DNA of 64,000 nt from NCBI GenBank assembly GCA_945874155.1, contig CAMCFO010000007.1:1-64000 (forward strand), written 5' to 3'. The translations under genes and the position numbers were made by a program. Below, piece by piece: positions 38,901-46,051 of this stretch. Under the pieces are notes generated by a model. It saw only the letters and a list, made by a program, of their open reading frames with translations, was not told where the DNA came from and ran no database searches. The stretch comes from an uncultured Bacteroidales bacterium. GTDB lineage: Bacteria > Bacteroidota > Bacteroidia > Bacteroidales > UBA932. The first letter of the stretch is position 1, and every line of letters starts with the position of its first letter.

Positions 38901-40415
38901 TGCTGCAATACCCTGATAATCATAGCCAAGAAGATTCAGTTTCCGGATTTTGAGGGAATCGATGTGGACACTCATTGAGGATTTGCCGTCCACAGGAATA
39001 ATCAGAGATGCGGAAGTTTCCATAGTGACTGGTCCTAGCGCATCCGTTCCTGCAATCTTGCCTGCATCCAAATCCCGGCTGCGTACCAGTCCTTTGAGCT
39101 GAATTGGCCTATTTGGATCTATAAGGTGTCTGAATTGCAGGTCTGCATCCATATTGCCGTGAAGAGAGCTGATATATGGCATAACCCTGAGGTGGTTGAG
39201 CTTGCCTTCCACTATACAGTCCATCATAAATCGCTGACCTTTAGCGAATTTGCGGAAATCTATGCGTTCCTCAGTCCAGGCATTTACCAGTCGGTCCACA
39301 CCCCGGCTGCTGAACATACAGGCGCTCAGCCTTGCATCGATGCGCATATCGTAAATGTCAGGTATATTGGATATGCGGCCGTTCAGCGTGCCTGCAAAAC
39401 TGCCATCGTCCATATTGACCCTCACGTTTTTGAGCTGCATATTGCTCACCGGCCCGCTCACCTGTCCGCTTACGTAGGCTCTCAGCCCCGTATTTTCAAG
39501 GGTGGGGGCGAAGAAGCTCAGGGTCTTGAAGTCCAGAAAACTGTTTTCTATCCTGCCTTCCAGATGCACCTGGTTGAGGAAGTCGGCAAAAGCAGTGGCC
39601 CCTGCATATCGCATAGCGAAGAAGGGGAGTCCGAGGTCGGAATAGTCATCCCTGATTTTGAGATTGCGTATGATGACATTGCCGTTGCCTGCCCTTGCAT
39701 CACCGCTGATGTGACGGCAGTTGAATCCGCTCCTTTCCCTGAAAGTCATTTCCAGCAGGTTTCCTCCTATGACCTTGCCCCTCATTTTCAGGTTCTTGCC
39801 CTTGAGGTTGATGTCCTTGACTTCGAGGTCGGTCCAGTCTATGCCCACCTGTTCTCCGTTTTTGCGGTAGGTGCCTTCAGGGACTATCCTTTCGGGACCA
39901 TAGTTGTACATACTGTAGCCCATATTCTCGATGCGCACGTCCCCGATGGAGAATATTTCCTTGTCAGGCACGGCTGTGGTGTCTTCCTTTGCCTCAAGTC
40001 CGAACATCCTTCCGAGGTTCACCTGTTCGCCTTCGAGTACGAGATTCATCTGTGCGTTGCGTATGCGGGCCTGGGCGAAATGCAGGCCTTCGCCTCCCAA
40101 AAGACTTGAAAGACTGAATTTTACGCTGATGTTGCCGGCACGGAAAAGAGTGTCTATGGGAACGTCTCCCGGCTCGGGGGCTATGGGAGCGGTGTCGATT
40201 ACTGCCAAATCGTCGATTATCAGCTGCGTGAAAGGCTTGAAATGGATATGGCTGAAGGTGATGTCGGCGTTGGTGGCATCCTTGAGTTTTGCCACAGCTT
40301 TTTCTGCAATGAAAGTCTGCACCGCCGGAGCCTGGATGGCGATGAAAGCCGCGGCTATGATTGAGGCAATCACCACAATCAGAATTTTCAATATGTGCAG
40401 AAACTTTTTCATCAA
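35913..40415 (-). CDS. tamB: TamB-like translocation/assembly module protein (AsmA/DUF490 superfamily)
   Basis: A 1500-aa inner-membrane-anchored protein (signal anchor near residues 8-27) composed of long beta-helical repeats and ending with the DUF490 domain (final VEFNGISDEDRKDLKTIS). TamB spans the periplasm to help outer-membrane protein assembly, lipid transport or both. Bacteroidota commonly place it divergently from tsaD, as here. No TamA-like Omp85 gene is in the window. Long open antisense frames within it are codon-bias artefacts. Confidence 0.9.
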   Translation of the reverse strand: MMKKFLHILKILIVVIASIIAAAFIAIQAPAVQTFIAEKAVAKLKDATNADITFSHIHFKPFTQLIIDDLAVIDTAPIAPEPGDVPIDTLFRAGNISVKFSLSSLLGGEGLHFAQARIRNAQMNLVLEGEQVNLGRMFGLEAKEDTTAVPDKEIFSIGDVRIENMGYSMYNYGPERIVPEGTYRKNGEQVGIDWTDLEVKDINLKGKNLKMRGKVIGGNLLEMTFRERSGFNCRHISGDARAGNGNVIIRNLKIRDDYSDLGLPFFAMRYAGATAFADFLNQVHLEGRIENSFLDFKTLSFFAPTLENTGLRAYVSGQVSGPVSNMQLKNVRVNMDDGSFAGTLNGRISNIPDIYDMRIDARLSACMFSSRGVDRLVNAWTEERIDFRKFAKGQRFMMDCIVEGKLNHLRVMPYISSLHGNMDADLQFRHLIDPNRPIQLKGLVRSRDLDAGKIAGTDALGPVTMETSASLIIPVDGKSSMSVHIDSLKIRKLNLLGYDYQGIAAAGDLTSDYFDGKVICNDPNLNFLFQGLFTLVNDKSKSVNRIWKFYANIGHADLHALKLDKRPVSRLRLRTAANFTTSENRDVNGKISIDGVTLENSSGVHNIGNVDITADLKDNISRMKFKSAFLDGSFAGSASPLVFLDDLMSVTVDRDLPVLGNGSGKIFSGNRYEVNLDFSDSRDLLSFLIPGLYIADKSSVRLRLDAKGLATARIKSPRIAYKDKFIKDMDASFSNSEGSLSGNIFGNLVNIGSKMSIDEARLSLYADDDKFGIGFNYGESVEDGNDGEILTLGTLGRDKASDLSLQLRILPSGMRINSADWDIHEAELSIADGHIRIDGFGFSNGDQGISINGCIDSNGGDSLRVDMERFGIDLLNPLLPDNMQLSGSATGSALLVSPIASPDLNLDIVCDSAAIGGVNLGLLTARCHFDKTFKRFEAQINNLYEGQLRLDGHAFYTPSSQMLEADARFNGFNLGIAKPFVGEIFNEIGGELSGSLRYDSTPGRYRIASENLRLDNGMLSLIFTNVPYTVNGPLEIDTEGAHFKGISLKDRENGTGTLDGSILFGGFTRPELDLRATVHNMECLNVTQKESPYFYGHIYGSGSASIRGPFSALVLDIDASTEKTGDLHIPIPNTSTAGNNNLLRFKGIEVPVIVDPYEEMMKKIKDIEAATSDFAINLRVNATPGVTAYIEIDKASGNILSARGSGMIELNSSSQRFDINGDYNISGGNYKFVALGIASRDFEIKEGSSIKFNGDIMDSNLNIDAVYKTKASLSTLIADTTSVNTRRNVECGIQITDKLRNPRIGFSIDVPDIDPTVKSKVESALSTQDKIQKQFLSLIISNAFLPDEQSGIFNTSTILASNLSEVMSGQLNNILQRLNIPLDLGLNYQPNDRGNDVFDVAVSTQLFNNRVIVNGNIGNRQYKTSGSNTDIVGDIEIEIKLDRKGSWRLNLFSHSADQYTNYLDNSQRNGLGMAYQVEFNGISDEDRKDLKTISIEEALK

Positions 40416-40455
40416 TGCCCCGATGCCGGCCGTTCTTTTATTTCCATAAATCTTA

Positions 40456-40463
40456 CAAATTTA
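40456..40463 (-). promoter_or_regulatory. candidate -7 element for tamB
   Basis: TAAATTTG on the minus strand matches TAnnTTTG and lies about 40 bp from the start. No convincing TTTG at the -33 position. Confidence 0.35.
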
Positions 40464-40506
40464 TAAAATTGCCCCGAGATAAAGCCAAGTATTGCATTTT
40501 TTCTGC

Positions 40507-40514
40507 TAATTTTG
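40507..40514 (+). promoter_or_regulatory. candidate -7 element for tsaD
   Basis: TAATTTTG matches TAnnTTTG, with a leader of roughly 55 nt. The -33 element is not obvious. Confidence 0.35.
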
Positions 40515-40575
40515 TGCGATTTTCGCGGTCTTTAGGCATAAGCCGTGGATGCAATACATATAAACCCGATACCAA

Positions 40576-41604
40576 ATGAGCGATATAATACTCGGCATAG
40601 AATCTTCCTGCGACGACACCTCCGCTGCCATAATCCGCGACGGTGTGCTGCTCTCCAATGTAATTGCCAGTCAGGATGTCCACAAGGCCTACGGCGGAGT
40701 AATACCGGAATTGGCCTCCAGGGCGCATCAGCAGAACATTGTGCCTGTGGTGAGTGAGGCAATCCACCGTGCAGGTATATCCAAGGAAGATATCACCGCC
40801 ATAGCTTTCACCAGAGGACCCGGCCTTTTGGGCTCTCTGCTTGTGGGCACTTCTTTTGCCAAGACTCTTGCCATATCCCTGAATGTCCCTCTGATTGAAG
40901 TGAACCATCTTCAGGGCCATATCCTCGCCAATTTCGTAAAGCAGCCGGACAAGGATGTGCCTATGCCTTCCTTCCCATATCTCTGCCTCTTGGTTTCAGG
41001 GGGTAACTCCCAGATAGTCAGAGTGGATGATCCTTTGCACTATGAGATTTTAGGGCGCACCATAGACGATGCCGTGGGGGAGGCCTTCGACAAATGTTCC
41101 AAAATGATGGGACTGGGCTATCCCGGAGGGCCTATCATAGACCGTCTTGCAAAGGAGGGTGACCCGGAGCGTTTCAAATTCTCCAAACCCCACATCCCCG
41201 GCCTCGACTACAGTTTCAGCGGAATCAAAACATCCTTGCTTTATTTCGTGCGGGACCAGTTGGCTCTGAATCCGAACTTCCTCGAGGAAAACAAGGCCGA
41301 CATTTGTGCTTCTTTCCAGAAAGCTCTGATTGACATTCTGATGGACAAACTGATCAAGGCGGTCAAACAGACTGGGATTACCCAAGTCACGGCCGGCGGT
41401 GGAGTGTCTGCCAACAGCGGTCTGAGGTCACGTCTGACGGAGGAGGGGCTTAAGCGGGGTTGGAAAGTATATCTGCCGGAATTCAAATTTACCACCGACA
41501 ATGCCGCGATGATAGCAATTGCCGGTTATTACCACTATCTCAACGGTGAAAGGACATCCTTGGACGTAGCTCCGCTTTCCCGTATGGAAGCATTTGCCAA
41601 ATAG
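40576..41604 (+). CDS. tsaD: tRNA N6-threonylcarbamoyladenosine transferase TsaD
   Basis: Essential enzyme that transfers threonylcarbamoyl to A37 of ANN-decoding tRNAs. 342 aa, ASKHA fold. The iron ligands are His111 and His115 (EVNHLQGH), with IESSCDDTSAAI at the N-terminal phosphate loop and the TAGGGVSANSGLR segment. Partners TsaB, TsaC and TsaE are outside the window. The product is the substrate for MtaB (33438). The FAD oxidoreductase gene follows after 6 bp. Confidence 0.96.
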   Translation: MSDIILGIESSCDDTSAAIIRDGVLLSNVIASQDVHKAYGGVIPELASRAHQQNIVPVVSEAIHRAGISKEDITAIAFTRGPGLLGSLLVGTSFAKTLAISLNVPLIEVNHLQGHILANFVKQPDKDVPMPSFPYLCLLVSGGNSQIVRVDDPLHYEILGRTIDDAVGEAFDKCSKMMGLGYPGGPIIDRLAKEGDPERFKFSKPHIPGLDYSFSGIKTSLLYFVRDQLALNPNFLEENKADICASFQKALIDILMDKLIKAVKQTGITQVTAGGGVSANSGLRSRLTEEGLKRGWKVYLPEFKFTTDNAAMIAIAGYYHYLNGERTSLDVAPLSRMEAFAK

Positions 41605-41610
41605 ACAGTT

Positions 41611-43200
41611 ATGAAGGAAATCGAACTCACCTGCAAAATCGGACGCGAAATATCTGAAGTCGAACTTAAGGCTGCCGCGGCAAAGGCCCTGGGGGTTTCT
41701 CCCAAGTCAGTGGGGGAGTGCCGTCTTGTGCGCCGTTCCGTGGATGCCAGAACTGATGTGCTTTGGAGATTGCGCTACCAGGTCTGCAAGATGGGCGAAC
41801 AAACTGAAAAATATGAACTTGCACCATATAGGGATGTTCATTCAGCTCCCTCAGTGATTGTTGTCGGAGCAGGTCCGGCAGGTATGTTCGCCGCTCTGAA
41901 ACTTCTCACTTTGGGCTTGAAACCCGTGGTTTTGGAAAGAGGCCGGGATGTGCACGCGAGGAAGGTTGATGTGGCCCGTCTGTCGGACAAGGGAATCGTG
42001 AACCCCGACTCTAATTACTGTTTCGGCGAGGGTGGAGCAGGTACTTTTTCAGACGGAAAGCTCTACACCCGTTCCACAAAGAGGGGAGACATACGGGAGG
42101 TCCTGTATCAGCTGGTGCAGTTCGGTGCCTCCGAATCCATCCTGACTGATGCACACCCGCATATAGGCAGCGACCGTCTTCCGCAGATAGTGGAGAACAT
42201 ACGCAAATGCGTCATCGAACACGGAGGGGAGTATCATTTCGACTCAAGAGTTTGTGACATAGTGCCTTGCTCCGGAGGGGGTTATATTGTCAGAGTTGAG
42301 GATACATCTGCCGCTGAGCCCTCTGCTGTTGAGTACCGGGCGCAGAAGGTAATACTGGCCACCGGGCATTCGGCTCGTGATATCTATGAACTTTTCGCAA
42401 GCAAGGGCTGGGCTCTGGAAGCCAAGGGATTTGCCCTTGGAGTGAGAGTGGAGCATCCCCAGTCTCTAATCAATAAAATTCAGTATCACGGTAAATATCA
42501 ACCATTTATGCCCGCTGCGGAGTATTCTTTCGTGCAACAGATTGAGGGCCGCGGAGTCTTTTCGTTCTGTATGTGTCCGGGCGGAATCCTGGTTCCTTCA
42601 GCGACTGCGGAAGGGGAGTGCGTGCTGAACGGTATGTCCAATTCTATGCGTAATTCCAAGTGGGCGAATTCCGGAGTGGTGGTGAGCGTGGAGCCGGAAG
42701 ATGTTCAGGGTTATCAGGAATACGGCCCGCTTTCAGTGATGCATTTCCAGATGGACATAGAGCGGAGTCTCTACAACTGGATCCAGAAACATTCCCCGCT
42801 CAATCCTATGGCTGCTCCCGGACAGAGGATGATGGATTTCTGCAGGGGAATAAAGTCGGCTAATCTTCCGGCAAGTTCTTATCACCCGGGTGTGATTTCC
42901 GCACCTTTGCACGAATTGCTGCCTGAAAATGTCCGCTTGCGTTTGAAGTATGCTTTCCCTGCCATAGGCAACAAAATGCGCGGCTATTACACCAACGATG
43001 CCCTGCTGCTCGGAGTGGAATCCCGCACCTCCAGCCCCGTCCGCATTCCCCGCGACCCCGAAACAATGTCCCACCCAGAGCTTCCCGGCCTCTACCCCTG
43101 CGGCGAGGGAGCCGGTTACGCCGGCGGCATAGTTTCCAGTGCCTTGGACGGAATCAATTGCGCGGCGGCTTGCTCGGGTGAAAGTCCATTGCTGGCTTGA
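41611..43200 (+). CDS. FAD-dependent oxidoreductase (COG2509 type)
   Basis: A 529-aa flavoprotein. A short N-terminal alpha/beta region (1-75) precedes a Rossmann FAD site GAGPAG (86-91) with VVLERG at the end of strand two, then FGEGGAGTFSDGKLYTRS and a C-terminal GEGAGYAGGIVSSALDG, typical of the uncharacterised COG2509 dehydrogenases. Substrate unknown. It lies 6 bp after tsaD. Its last 74 bp plus 19 bp of 3' flank are duplicated at 47496-47588 beyond the accessory region. Confidence 0.85.
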   Translation: MKEIELTCKIGREISEVELKAAAAKALGVSPKSVGECRLVRRSVDARTDVLWRLRYQVCKMGEQTEKYELAPYRDVHSAPSVIVVGAGPAGMFAALKLLTLGLKPVVLERGRDVHARKVDVARLSDKGIVNPDSNYCFGEGGAGTFSDGKLYTRSTKRGDIREVLYQLVQFGASESILTDAHPHIGSDRLPQIVENIRKCVIEHGGEYHFDSRVCDIVPCSGGGYIVRVEDTSAAEPSAVEYRAQKVILATGHSARDIYELFASKGWALEAKGFALGVRVEHPQSLINKIQYHGKYQPFMPAAEYSFVQQIEGRGVFSFCMCPGGILVPSATAEGECVLNGMSNSMRNSKWANSGVVVSVEPEDVQGYQEYGPLSVMHFQMDIERSLYNWIQKHSPLNPMAAPGQRMMDFCRGIKSANLPASSYHPGVISAPLHELLPENVRLRLKYAFPAIGNKMRGYYTNDALLLGVESRTSSPVRIPRDPETMSHPELPGLYPCGEGAGYAGGIVSSALDGINCAAACSGESPLLA

Positions 43201-43219
43201 GGACTCTTCCGGAGCAACA
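43127..43219 (+). repeat. left 93-bp direct repeat (3' end of the oxidoreductase gene)
   Basis: Matches 47496-47588 at 88 of 93 positions without gaps, from GCATAGT to GAGCAACA. Here it is native: the last 74 bp of the oxidoreductase gene plus 19 bp. The two copies flank the accessory genes. Five mismatches mean it is not a fresh target-site duplication. Confidence 0.9.
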
Positions 43220-43223
43220 ATTT

Positions 43224-43249
43224 AACTGTTTCTGAACCTGTAAAGATAA
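43224..43249 (-). repeat. fragment resembling the glycerate-kinase leader/-7 element
   Basis: Matches 48616-48641, just upstream of the glycerate kinase start, at 25 of 26 positions. The preceding TCCGGAGCAAC (43208-43218) also matches the codons for VAP at the start of that gene. It looks like the leftover of a second glycerate-kinase copy whose body was deleted. Confidence 0.75.
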
Positions 43250-43253
43250 TTTA

Positions 43254-43327
43254 AGTTTCGCAAGCCTTTCCAATGGACTTTAAATCATATAATTATGACT
43301 TGAGAAACTTGATTTATGAACTAATAG
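43254..43327. repeat. second copy of the nucleoside-phosphorylase leader-like sequence
   Basis: Core 43254-43289 matches 16179-16214 at 32 of 36 positions, and weaker gapped similarity continues to about 43327. No phosphorylase coding sequence follows here; the convergent AbiF gene ends 21 bp further on. Confidence 0.65.
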
Positions 43328-43347
43328 CACATGTTCCAAACAATTGG

Positions 43348-44241
43348 TTATTTCCAGAGAGGTTCATTATCCCAGCCAGTAGGGAATCCCATAGCCCTCA
43401 AATCAATCTGAGGAAACTTGCTAAATAAAGTTTGTAATTTGTTCTTAAAATCATTGCTTGGTGAAATGATATCCAAGAAGAATTTAATCATACAGATGTT
43501 AAAGTAAATTCTATCTTTTGCTACAGGAATAGTCAACCAAGGACGTGACATCTGTTTTGCATCCGCAGGAATAATCAAGTTAACCTTGTTCCATACACGC
43601 GCGTGATGACAACAAGCATTTCGTGTTAGAGCCAATGTCGTCATCCATGATTCCAAGGCTTGAGGCTGCAGGTGGAACTGTCTTGCAATCTGCTTTCTGA
43701 TTCTTTGGTCTGCCAGATTCTTGTATAACTGTACTGTAGTACCAAAAGGAATAATCTCTGAAATCATCCATGCAGGAGCATAAGGATCAGAATAGGTGTT
43801 CTTAAAATGCTTGATGAAATCTTCGGTAGATTTCTTGTACTCAGCATCGATGAACGAAAACGTCTTTACATACGATACATGGTTCTTGAAATGCCTTGAA
43901 TCTGTCATCCAGAAAATATCTCCGCTCATTCTTGCGGTAACATTGGCAACAGCCTCTCGGAAAGCAATCTCGATCTTCTCAATCTCATTAAAGAGGAGAA
44001 CCCTGAGCTTTTTATCGAAACGATAGAGATTCAGTACATTGTCGAAAGTCACACCTGGCTTAAAGATGTGATTGGTCTTTGGCATTGTTAAGAATGGAAG
44101 CATGTAAGCACTAAGACGATAATAACCAATGTTCTGAATGTACGCCTCTGCTCTCTGTTCATCATTGATTATCAGCCCTCGTGATTTGAGAAGTTGCACG
44201 AGATCAAAAGGGGAAGAATATCCTTTTGTAAAAGCAGCCAT
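43348..44241 (-). CDS. AbiF/Abi_2-family HEPN protein (abortive infection, RNase-like)
   Basis: A 297-aa Abi_2 (AbiD/F) protein. The pattern RGLIINDEQRAEAYIQNIGYYRLS..Y is its typical N-terminus, and W158 and E162 (PAWMISEIIPFG) are the central conserved residues. The HEPN ribonuclease motif R-x4-H is intact: R207, N208 and H212 in TRNACCHHARVWN. Such proteins block phage by RNA cleavage; relatives act with an RNA antitoxin and have been proposed as ancestors of Cas13. I start at 44241, where MAAFTKGYSSPF begins. A frame open to 44343 would cross the promoter at 44310-44340. AT-rich codon use differs from its neighbours, which suggests acquisition. Confidence 0.88.
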   Translation of the reverse strand: MAAFTKGYSSPFDLVQLLKSRGLIINDEQRAEAYIQNIGYYRLSAYMLPFLTMPKTNHIFKPGVTFDNVLNLYRFDKKLRVLLFNEIEKIEIAFREAVANVTARMSGDIFWMTDSRHFKNHVSYVKTFSFIDAEYKKSTEDFIKHFKNTYSDPYAPAWMISEIIPFGTTVQLYKNLADQRIRKQIARQFHLQPQALESWMTTLALTRNACCHHARVWNKVNLIIPADAKQMSRPWLTIPVAKDRIYFNICMIKFFLDIISPSNDFKNKLQTLFSKFPQIDLRAMGFPTGWDNEPLWK

Positions 44242-44249
44242 AAGTGTTA

Positions 44250-44291
44250 TAAAATAAAAAGCCCCACCTATTTGAGCATTGTGAAGAGGCT
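44250..44291 (-). ncRNA. hairpin/attenuator-like leader of the AbiF gene, candidate small RNA
   Basis: In the leader, AGCCTC (44291-44286, minus strand) can pair with GGGGCT (44265-44260), six pairs with one G-U and a 20-nt loop, followed by TTTTTATTTT. This resembles a terminator or attenuator between promoter and start codon and would give a short RNA of about 50 nt. A competing stem, CCCGCC with GGTGGG, is also possible. An abiF-associated RNA motif has been described; whether this is one needs a covariance model. Confidence 0.4.
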
Positions 44292-44309
44292 TGGCGGGAA
44301 CTAACGATG

Positions 44310-44340
44310 CAAAGGTAGCAATTAATTTCTTATTTGCAAA
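44310..44340 (-). promoter_or_regulatory. AbiF promoter, exact consensus
   Basis: TTTG (44337-44340, minus strand), exactly 19 bases, then TACCTTTG (44310-44317). The predicted start near 44303 gives a leader of about 60 nt and rules out the upstream in-frame codons as translated. Confidence 0.75.
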
Positions 44341-44341
44341 C

Positions 44342-45219
44342 ATTGTTTACAAAAATATAGCCGTAATGTTCTCTATATCATTATATTCTAACAGACTATG
44401 CCAGCGACTCAATCGCAGACAACCCATGATACTGCGAACGGTATCCGGTAACAGTATCTAACAGCAGATACCTGATATGTATCATCATACAGCAGGTTAT
44501 GAAACATTACCTACACAATAAAAGCATCTGGAGGCGATAACCGTAAGATGCATCCCTTTGCATTGATATAATCAAGATACATCCCTTCTGGCGGGAGATG
44601 AGGGTCTTTCCGCCACGGGCACAACAGTCACAAAGAACCACAAAGGCAACAACGCTGATGAGAGCATCAGGCGAGTCTGTGTCTGGAACGAAGAGGAAGA
44701 CACTGTCTCGCCATTGGACGCGAAGCGGCCAACTCTGCCCGCCCTTGGAAGATTTGAAAGACTCGCAGAGGCTTTCAAGTCTGGAGAGGAGAAAGCGGGC
44801 AATTATTAAAGACATCGGCTTTAGCCGATACCTTGCCGACGGAAGGCTTTTATGACTGACTGAGCCTGCGCAGGAAGTGATAAAAGACTGGAGAAGGCAC
44901 GCGGCTGCGCCGCTAAGGAGACAGTTTGCTGAAGGATAGACAACCGAGCGAAGCGAGTTATAAAAGTGAAGAGGGCGTAAGCCTTCTGATACCGCTCTGC
45001 CCATCAGGGCAAGTCTTCTGACGGCTTGCCCGGCTGAAGTCTTGCCGGGCGTTTTATTTGTGCGTGGGGTATAGCGAGAGTTTGAGGATCTGCTTGCAGT
45101 CCTCATATTCTCGCCGTGCGGTGGGTATAGAAGGTTGCCTACTGACCGGCGGGGAAGTGGGCAAGTGCCGCTTGATATATTTTCTTTAGGTGGTTATGTA
45201 TATTTGACGTGATTATTTG
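44342..45219. other. 880-bp hairpin-rich stretch without a recognisable gene
   Basis: No convincing protein gene. A minus-strand frame of 199 codons (44507-45106) and a start-less plus-strand frame of about 80 codons ending at 44811 are open but match nothing I know. Instead the DNA is packed with small stems: GTATCT/AGATAC (44454-44471), TGATA/TATCA (44473-44484), ATCGGCT/AGCCGAT (near 44813-44828), CCTGCGCAGG (near 44866), GCGGC/GCCGC (near 44901-44913), GAGGGC-GTAA-GCCTTC (near 44970), and GGGCAAG/CTTGCCC (45007-45031). A GNRA-type loop and a final terminator suggest a structured RNA on the plus strand, or remains of a mobile element. Confidence 0.45.
45028..45059 (+). terminator. strong rho-independent terminator closing the hairpin-rich region
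   Basis: GCCCGGC (45028-45034) and GCCGGGC (45044-45050), a perfect 7-bp GC stem with a 9-nt loop, then GTTTTATTT. Its left arm overlaps the 3' arm of the preceding GGGCAAG/CTTGCCC stem (45007-45013 with 45025-45031), so the two exclude each other, as in attenuators. Confidence 0.75.
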
Positions 45220-45227
45220 TAACTTTG
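45220..45227 (+). promoter_or_regulatory. -7 element of the TonB-C-like gene
   Basis: TAACTTTG matches TAnnTTTG 22 bp before the start codon. The upstream TTTG copies are at irregular spacing. Confidence 0.45.
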
Positions 45228-45249
45228 GAGATGTTATGTGTAACCCTTA

Positions 45250-45834
45250 ATGTTAAATGGTATGAAAGGTAATACTGTTCTTCTGGTTCTGATAGCAATT
45301 TTGCTTTGTGGCACTTTATTTCTTTCGTACACGAATTTCCAGCAGATTCAGGTGTTGCGTCAGGAGAATACCAGTCTATGGGTAAAGATTGACTCTGTAC
45401 AGCAGATCTGCAGCAAGAAACCTGTAAAGCAATCGTCGGCTTCTGTTGCTAAGGCAGCATCAACCGGCAGCGCATTTCTTGATTATCTTATCCAGTTAGG
45501 TGAAGAGGAACAGAGGGAAGCAGAGAGAACCAAGGCTAAGGAGAAGATAAAGGTTACTTCTAAGTATCGTCTGGAAGATAGATATGTTTCTTATAAGGTA
45601 CAAGAACCAGAACTTAAGGGGACTGAAGTCGGTGAGGTTGTGTTGAGTATCCTCGTAAATTATTCGGGTGATGTAAAGTCTGCAAAACTTCAAAGTGTGA
45701 CCGGAATCACAAACGAAGAAGTGATTGAGGCGTGTAAGAAGGCAGCTCTGAAAACGAACTTCAATCATAATTCAGATATCGGTTATAATACTAAGCAATC
45801 GGGCACGATAACTTACACATTCTCTGCAAAATAA
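45250..45834 (+). CDS. membrane-anchored protein with TonB C-terminal-like domain
   Basis: A 194-aa protein: one N-terminal membrane segment (about 8-26), a coiled-coil-like stretch (QIQVLRQENTSLWVKIDSVQQ), a Lys/Glu-rich spacer, then a C-terminal region like the TonB energy-transducer fold (VVLSILVNYSGDVKSAKLQ to GTITYTF). TonB proteins couple ExbBD to outer-membrane receptors; none of those genes is adjacent and there is no proline-rich spacer. It could be a stand-alone accessory TonB. ATG 45250 or 45262 may be the start. A shared bidirectional terminator follows directly. Confidence 0.7.
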   Translation: MLNGMKGNTVLLVLIAILLCGTLFLSYTNFQQIQVLRQENTSLWVKIDSVQQICSKKPVKQSSASVAKAASTGSAFLDYLIQLGEEEQREAERTKAKEKIKVTSKYRLEDRYVSYKVQEPELKGTEVGEVVLSILVNYSGDVKSAKLQSVTGITNEEVIEACKKAALKTNFNHNSDIGYNTKQSGTITYTFSAK

Positions 45835-45870
45835 TTGAAGTGGTTAGCTTCACTAACCACTTCAATTATT
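45830..45870. terminator. bidirectional terminator, 18-bp perfect stem
   Basis: Arms 45830-45847 and 45853-45870 are exact reverse complements (AATAATTGAAGTGGTTAG) with loop CTTCA. The stem includes the stop codon of the TonB-C-like gene (45832-45834) and its A/T ends serve as T-runs in both directions. It separates convergent transcription units. Confidence 0.9.
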
Positions 45871-45884
45871 TATAGGCTATATCC

Positions 45885-46031
45885 TTAGAGTGAGTCGTCT
45901 CCGCTGTGACAGAACAGTCCGACGGAGATGACGATGTTGCCTTCAAGAGTTAGGCGCTTCTGTGCTTCCAGATATTGCTCCTTAAACTTTGTGCTGCCGC
46001 AGAGGGTTATTACTTTGTATTTGCCGACCAT
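45885..46031 (-). CDS. 48-aa truncated nucleoside-deoxyribosyltransferase-like protein
   Basis: A 48-codon gene beginning MVGKYKVITLCGSTKFKEQY and ending LFCHSGDDSL. It matches the N-terminal half of a small family (about 100-120 aa, VITLCGSTRFK...LTLEGNIVISV) related to nucleoside 2-deoxyribosyltransferases and DUF4406. The first strand and GST loop are intact, but the catalytic C-terminal half is missing; the stop is natural, with a terminator 15 bp beyond. It lies 20 bp downstream of the HNH gene on the same strand. Either a degenerate gene or a short accessory peptide. Confidence 0.6.
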   Translation of the reverse strand: MVGKYKVITLCGSTKFKEQYLEAQKRLTLEGNIVISVGLFCHSGDDSL

Positions 46032-46051
46032 AGGTTTATTCGATTAATTGT

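Noticed and set aside
39126..40109. 327-codon plus-strand frame inside tamB
   Set aside because: Antisense to a strongly supported gene, no known family, and similar long antisense frames exist in GH97 (30993-31991) and mazG (20140-20931). These are codon-bias shadows.
44242..44343. 34-residue N-terminal extension of the AbiF protein
   Set aside because: It reads through the promoter and leader, whose consensus match (44310-44340) is exact, and Abi_2 proteins start near MAAFTKGYSS.
44507..45106. 199-codon minus-strand frame in the hairpin-rich stretch
   Set aside because: Low-complexity Ser/Leu/Arg/Cys-rich composition, no family resemblance, start codon uncertain, and it crosses the many stems. 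Not called as a gene.
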